NCBI GenBank assembly: GCA_003455945.1
Contig: DMPQ01000254.1
Location: 2,856-12,986, forward strand
Origin: Planctomycetaceae bacterium
Lineage (GTDB): Bacteria; Planctomycetota; Planctomycetia; Pirellulales; Pirellulaceae
DNA length: 10,131 nucleotides
Reading direction: 5' to 3'
The notes under the pieces are model-generated. The model was not told the origin of the DNA. It searched no databases and saw only the letters and a program-made list of their open reading frames with translations. Within the stretch, counting starts at the first letter, position 1. Every line of letters begins with the position of its first letter. Shown piece after piece: positions 7,153 to 10,131 of this stretch. A program made the translations under genes and the position numbers.

Positions 7153-10131
<2,979 letters not shown>

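Overview
The window is high-GC DNA that looks like a chromosome segment of a planctomycete (Planctomycetota). The evidence is a secreted HEAT-like protein opening with an ALCPFCSAVSQTF-type motif, a tandem pair of DUF3299-type proteins, and a bacterial ubiquitin-like conjugation locus of the YukD-Ubl/E2/JAB/E1 type. This assignment is made from memory of such families, not from a search.

Layout. Bases 1-293 hold no supportable gene. Bases 294-1516 (minus strand) are two translationally coupled DUF3299-like genes, one with several membrane segments and one secreted. Bases 1665-3338 (minus) encode a secreted or membrane-anchored HEAT-like repeat protein. Bases 3339-3910 are a 572-base divergent intergenic region with three small hairpins and one weak candidate promoter. 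From 3911 to the right all genes are on the plus strand: a YukD-like ubiquitin-like protein (Ubl), a 333-base gap, an E2 with canonical HPN and catalytic Cys, a soluble JAMM/JAB isopeptidase, an E1-like ThiF enzyme with a C-terminal zinc ribbon, a second JAMM protein tethered to the membrane and carrying a coiled coil, a second E2-fold protein that lacks the catalytic Cys, and the start of a membrane-anchored protein of unknown function.

How the genes could work together. The E1 should adenylate the Ubl C-terminus and pass it through a Cys to the active E2. The two JAMM enzymes would mature the Ubl or remove it, one in the cytosol and one at the membrane. The second E2-fold protein looks like a bacterial counterpart of eukaryotic UEV proteins (Mms2/TSG101 type): it has Ala exactly where the active E2 has Cys. 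Both E2-fold proteins end in disordered tails, each with two short hydrophobic-acidic motifs that resemble SUMO-interacting motifs. No RING-type E3 is visible. The locus recalls the four-gene antiphage Bil operon (Ubl, E2, E1, JAB) but has duplicated E2 and JAB components.

The right-hand edge is suspicious. From about 9952 to the end, the minus strand encodes an internal piece of adenylosuccinate synthetase (PurA) of proteobacterial type. It is fused without a gap to the truncated last gene of the cluster. This is most simply an assembly chimera, although a real rearrangement cannot be excluded.
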